NCBI GenBank assembly: GCA_031550405.1
Contig: JAVBOP010000165.1
Coordinates: forward strand, 1 to 8,996
Direction of reading: 5' to 3'
Length of the DNA stretch: 8,996 nt
DNA from: JAVBOP01 sp031550405
Lineage (GTDB): Bacteria > Bacteroidota > Ignavibacteria > Kapaibacteriales > UBA2268
Shown piece after piece: positions 6,575 through 8,996 of the stretch (its first letter is position 1; each line of letters begins with the position of its first letter). Below the pieces are notes generated by a model. The model did no database searches, had not been told where the DNA came from, and was given only the letters and a program-made list of their open reading frames with translations. A program made the translations under genes and the position numbers.

Positions 6575-7327
6575 ATGCAGGCTGAAGATAACAGGCAGAA
6601 TATTACCGATTCCGAACTGAAAACAATGAATTTCCTCGAGCATATAGAAGAATTGAGGAAAAGAATTATCTATGTAATTATTTTTTTAGTAGTTACAGCT
6701 ATTGGAATTGGTATTTTTATAAAAGATATTATGCAAAATATCTTTCTAAAGCCTGCTATTGATTCTAATCTGAATTTGCAAAATTTACTTCCATTTGGGC
6801 AACCGTTTCTATATTTTAAAGTAATATTGGCTTCTGCTTTAATAGTTACAATTCCGTTTTTTTTATACCAGTTATGGAAATTCATTGCTCCCGCTCTATA
6901 CGAAAATGAACATAAATGGATTAGCCTCGCAACATTTTTTACAACTTTTTGTTTTTTCAGCGGCGTTATTTTTGCATATTTTGTGCTGATCCCTTCGATG
7001 CTCGATTTCGCCGCCCAATTTGGCTCAAATTTAATACAAAACAACATTGATGTAAATGAATATTTTGGCTTTATATCAATGATTTTACTTGCTGCAGGAG
7101 TATTCTTTGAAATGCCAATGCTATCGTTTATTTTATCCAAAATGGGATTTTTGACGCCAAAATTACTCTCAAAATACCGCCGTCATTCCATAATCATAAT
7201 CCTCGTTTTGGCGGCAATATTAACTCCAACTCCCGACCCAGTCAGCCAATTAATTTTTGCTTTCCCTGTCATCATTTTATATGAAATCAGCATATTAATC
7301 TCATGGATTATGAATAAATATTCATAA
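6575..7327 (+). CDS. tatC: Sec-independent protein translocase subunit TatC
   Basis: TatC is the polytopic inner-membrane receptor that binds twin-arginine signal peptides and, with TatA, exports folded proteins. The 250 residues show the N-terminal signature MNFLEHIEELRKRI (18-31), the first membrane helix at about 31-50, and the conserved PFFLYQLWKFIAPALYENEHKW (94-115). Further helices lie at about 118-140 and 165-190, with FEMPM (178-182) holding the conserved Glu. The last two helices start at about 204 and 226, with LTPTPDPVSQ (216-225) between them, giving six membrane segments and a normal length. The ATG at 6575 adds 17 polar residues before the signature, as often seen in Bacteroidota; Met18 (6626) is an alternative start. 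No tatA or tatB gene is adjacent. The last codons and the TAA stop lie inside a perfect 20-base palindrome (7308-7327). Confidence 0.96.
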   Translation: MQAEDNRQNITDSELKTMNFLEHIEELRKRIIYVIIFLVVTAIGIGIFIKDIMQNIFLKPAIDSNLNLQNLLPFGQPFLYFKVILASALIVTIPFFLYQLWKFIAPALYENEHKWISLATFFTTFCFFSGVIFAYFVLIPSMLDFAAQFGSNLIQNNIDVNEYFGFISMILLAAGVFFEMPMLSFILSKMGFLTPKLLSKYRRHSIIIILVLAAILTPTPDPVSQLIFAFPVIILYEISILISWIMNKYS

Positions 7328-7329
7328 AT
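7307..7329 (+). repeat. Copy 4 of the dispersed AT palindrome, overlapping the tatC stop
   Basis: TTATGAATAAATATTCATAA (7308-7327) is a perfect 9-base inverted repeat around AA, and its last three bases are the tatC stop codon. It encodes the MNKYS tail of TatC. The 23-base unit is identical to copy 3 read on the minus strand. Confidence 0.65.
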
Positions 7330-7430
7330 TGAAGTAACATTTTTCGACATAATCGCTTGATGTGTGTACGAAAATTTAGATTTTTTCGCTCGATGTTCTG
7401 CGTTTCATCTTATCAATCAATTTTGTCTAT

Positions 7431-7627
7431 TATGTAGCTGTAGATAACCAGAACAATAAATGGCTCAGCACTTACAGCCAAGGCATATACAATTCGACGG
7501 TACATCTTGGACAACATACAACACCGAGAACAGCGGTTTGCAAAGCAATAAAATCAACGGAATAGCAGTAGACAGCAAAGGCTATGTCTGATTTGCCACC
7601 AACAAAGGCTTATCCAGTTTTAAGATA
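7431..7627 (+). pseudogene. Fragment of a two-component-regulator-propeller protein
   Basis: Two adjoining frames read as propeller repeats. The first gives YVAVDNQNNKWLSTYSQGIY (7431-7490). After loss of one base the second gives FDGTSWTTYNTENSGLQSNK (7493-7552), then INGIAVDSKGYV, a TGA codon (7589-7591), and FATNKGLSSFK (7592-7624). The pattern I-x-x-I-A-V-D-x-x-G-x-[V/I]-W-F-A-T-x-x-G-L-S-x-F is the Reg_prop repeat of sensor and secreted beta-propellers, and TGA stands exactly where Trp (TGG) is expected. So the piece has one frameshift and one nonsense mutation, and it lacks both ends. Such propellers occur in hybrid histidine kinases and in secreted T9SS-tailed proteins of Bacteroidota; which one this was cannot be told. 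From 7328 to 7430 I see no gene. Confidence 0.7.
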
Positions 7628-7658
7628 AAGAATAGTTTTGGGAAAAAAATTCATAAAA

Positions 7659-7823
7659 TTATTCCGGACTGTTAATCACCTTTTCATAATTATCCATGTT
7701 TATTATCTTTTTTTCAGCGATTTTGCCATCTTTGACGATTACAATGCCGCTATTTCCCGGATAACGGCTATGCGGCGATATGCTCCGATGCCGCTGATAA
7801 CTATGGAAATCATGCTTATTTAC
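7659..7823 (-). pseudogene. Unidentified coding tail between cydA and the propeller remnant
   Basis: Leftward from about 7760 the minus strand reads YPGNSGIVIVKDGKIAEKKI and INMDNYEKVINSPE before TAA (7659-7661). This looks like real protein: a beta hairpin VIVKDGKI as found near the C-terminus of redoxin/thioredoxin-like domains, though no family is certain. Upstream, the protein-like stretch ISIVISGIGAYRRIA is in another frame (about 7770-7815), so a frameshift probably separates the two. No full start is available: the stretch is bounded by the cydA stop, with which the final frame happens to be continuous. It is most likely the decayed 3' end of a minus-strand gene. Confidence 0.4.
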
Positions 7824-7827
7824 AATG

Positions 7828-7853
7828 CAATTATGATTTTTTTTTCATAATTG
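7828..7853 (-). terminator. Perfect hairpin 11 bases past the cydA stop
   Basis: CAATTATGA (7828-7836) and TCATAATTG (7845-7853) are perfect reverse complements around a loop of eight T (eight A in a minus-strand transcript). It sits where a cydA terminator is expected, but no U tail follows on that strand, so it may instead be a 3' stabilising structure or part of a repeat: TTCATAATTG also occurs at 5704-5713 beside copy 3. Confidence 0.4.
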
Positions 7854-7864
7854 AATACGTAATA

Positions 7865-8996
7865 TTAATATATTTCTTTGCTTATCTCTTCCGGACCTTT
7901 TTTTATCATTCTTAATGTTGTATAAATGAACAAGCATAGCATTAATATGTATATAGCAGTAAATAATATTAATGAAAACAATACTTTTTCACCGCTAACA
8001 TTCGGTGAAAGTGCATCACTTGTTTTCAGAACGTTATATACAATCCAAGGCTGACGTCCCATTTCGGCTGCAATCCAACCTGTTTGGTTTGCTATTTGAG
8101 GCAATAAAAACATTGGAAGTAATAGTATTAAATACCATTTATAATCTGGCAACCGTTTTTTATACCAAAGAAATACCGACAATGCCGAGACCGCAAGAAA
8201 TATCATCCCACATGCAACCATTATATGATACATCTGGAAAACGACTTGAACATTAGGTCTGTTTTCTGGTGGAAACTCTTCAAGACCTTTTATAGGCGTA
8301 GTTAGGTTAAAATCTACTAAAAATGATAACATGTTTGGAATACCAAGCCCATAAACTTTTTGATTTTCAACATCAACCCAACCAAAAAGATACATATCCG
8401 CAGGTCCAGTTTTATAATGTCCTTCAAAAGCGGCAAGTTTTGCTGGCTGATTTTTTGTTACCATTATAGCATTAGAATGTCCCGTTAAAAGTTGTGTAAA
8501 TGAAGCAATAATAAATACAATTAATCCCACTTTTAAAGAACTTAAAGCTACATCTAAATGTCGTTTTTTCCATAAATAATATGCTGAAATACTTAATACG
8601 AGAGCTGCTCCCGTTATCCAGCAGGCGGATAATGTGTGTGTATAGCGGTCAATTGTTGATGGATTGAATACCATTGCCCAAAAATCTGTGATTTCTGCAC
8701 GCTGTTTTAATCCTTCTCCAACAAGTTTGAAACCTGCTGGTGTTTGCATCCAAGAATTAGCAACTATAATCCAAAATGCACTTAAATGTGCACCAGCGGC
8801 AACAAGAATAGTCGATATAAAATGCGTTTTGGGTTTTACTTTGTTCCAACCAAACAGAAGTATTGCAAGGAATGTCGATTCTAAGAAAAATGCAAAAATT
8901 GCTTCTGCTGCAAGCGGGCTTCCGAAAACATCACCGACATAGCGAGAATATCCTGCCCAATTAGTGCCAAACTCAAATTCCATTACTATGCCTGTA
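7865..8996 (-). CDS. cydA: Cytochrome bd ubiquinol oxidase subunit I (N-terminus outside window)
   Basis: CydA binds hemes b558, b595 and d and oxidises quinol while O2 is reduced to water at the inner membrane. The frame is open to the right edge (codons for TGIV precede the first visible Met), and that Met aligns inside the family motif GIVMEFQFGTNW, so roughly 75 N-terminal residues, including the first heme ligand His, lie outside. Counting from that Met: FGTNWAGYSRYVGD (5-18), E27 and E35 (the conserved pair in LAAEAIFAFFLEST), ANSWMQTPAGF (75-85), H116 in RYTHTLSA (b558 ligand), M255 in HIMVACG (other b558 ligand), and GWIAAEMGRQPW (302-313). The quinone loop between about 170 and 250 is short, with GLEEFPPENRP, so this is the short-Q-loop type. 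Multiple membrane helices are visible. The usual partner cydB does not follow downstream. Confidence 0.96.
   Translation of the reverse strand, partial: TGIVMEFEFGTNWAGYSRYVGDVFGSPLAAEAIFAFFLESTFLAILLFGWNKVKPKTHFISTILVAAGAHLSAFWIIVANSWMQTPAGFKLVGEGLKQRAEITDFWAMVFNPSTIDRYTHTLSACWITGAALVLSISAYYLWKKRHLDVALSSLKVGLIVFIIASFTQLLTGHSNAIMVTKNQPAKLAAFEGHYKTGPADMYLFGWVDVENQKVYGLGIPNMLSFLVDFNLTTPIKGLEEFPPENRPNVQVVFQMYHIMVACGMIFLAVSALSVFLWYKKRLPDYKWYLILLLPMFLLPQIANQTGWIAAEMGRQPWIVYNVLKTSDALSPNVSGEKVLFSLILFTAIYILMLCLFIYTTLRMIKKGPEEISKEIY

Noticed and set aside
6670..7140. Minus-strand ORF of 156 codons
   Set aside because: It is antisense to tatC, whose conserved motifs are all intact.
7369..7388. CGAAAA / TTTTCG stem as tatC terminator
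   Set aside because: Only six base pairs, four of them A-T, without a following T tail; this can be expected by chance in such AT-rich DNA.
7589..7591. TGA read as Trp (alternative genetic code)
   Set aside because: All intact genes use TGG for Trp and read at full length with the standard code, and the propeller piece also has a frameshift, so simple decay explains the TGA.
7638..7850. Plus-strand 70-codon ORF
   Set aside because: Its hydrophobic look comes from AT-rich sequence; the opposite strand reads as a more protein-like tail, and the ORF crosses the perfect hairpin at 7828-7853.

Overview
The window is AT-rich bacterial DNA, most probably from the Bacteroidota/Chlorobiota group (a Kapabacteria- or Ignavibacteria-like lineage is possible). 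Three things point there. The promoters carry the Bacteroidota-type -7 box TAnnTTTG and there are no clear Shine-Dalgarno sequences. Remnants of type IX secretion (T9SS) C-terminal sorting domains are present. The proteins themselves (secreted TlpA-like protein, small outer-membrane barrel) fit the group. All six intact genes, one of them cut by the window edge, end in TAA.

Layout. Positions 1-1082 hold no intact gene: a decayed IS630-like transposase/HTH fragment (minus strand, running off the left edge), then a decayed T9SS sorting domain (plus strand) followed by a hairpin. Positions 1083-5285 hold three minus-strand genes, each with its own TAnnTTTG box: dxr (isoprenoid precursor synthesis), a secreted TlpA/thioredoxin-fold protein without catalytic cysteines, and ftsY (SRP receptor). 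Positions 5325-5839 are intergenic and hold a second decayed T9SS-exported protein, bracketed by copies of a palindromic repeat. Positions 5840-7327 are two plus-strand genes: a small outer-membrane beta-barrel and tatC, whose promoter box lies only 4 bases before its ATG. Positions 7328-7864 are again debris: a two-component-regulator-propeller fragment (plus) and an unidentified coding tail (minus). From 7865 to the right edge runs cydA (cytochrome bd oxidase subunit I, minus strand, N-terminus outside the window), with no cydB downstream of it.

The intact genes are mostly housekeeping and several concern membranes and export: FtsY delivers proteins to Sec/YidC, TatC exports folded proteins, and the TlpA-like protein and barrel are cargo of the envelope. 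The unusual part lies between the genes. Every long spacer is a graveyard of secreted or mobile genes with frameshifts and in-frame stops, and near these remnants lies a small AT-rich palindrome, TTATGAATAWWTATTCATAA, found in three good copies and one degenerate copy; its core fits the arginine-repressor (ARG box) consensus. I do not see a defence system, CRISPR array, RNA gene or other clearly new multi-gene system. The palindrome family and its association with T9SS remnants is the best candidate for something undescribed.
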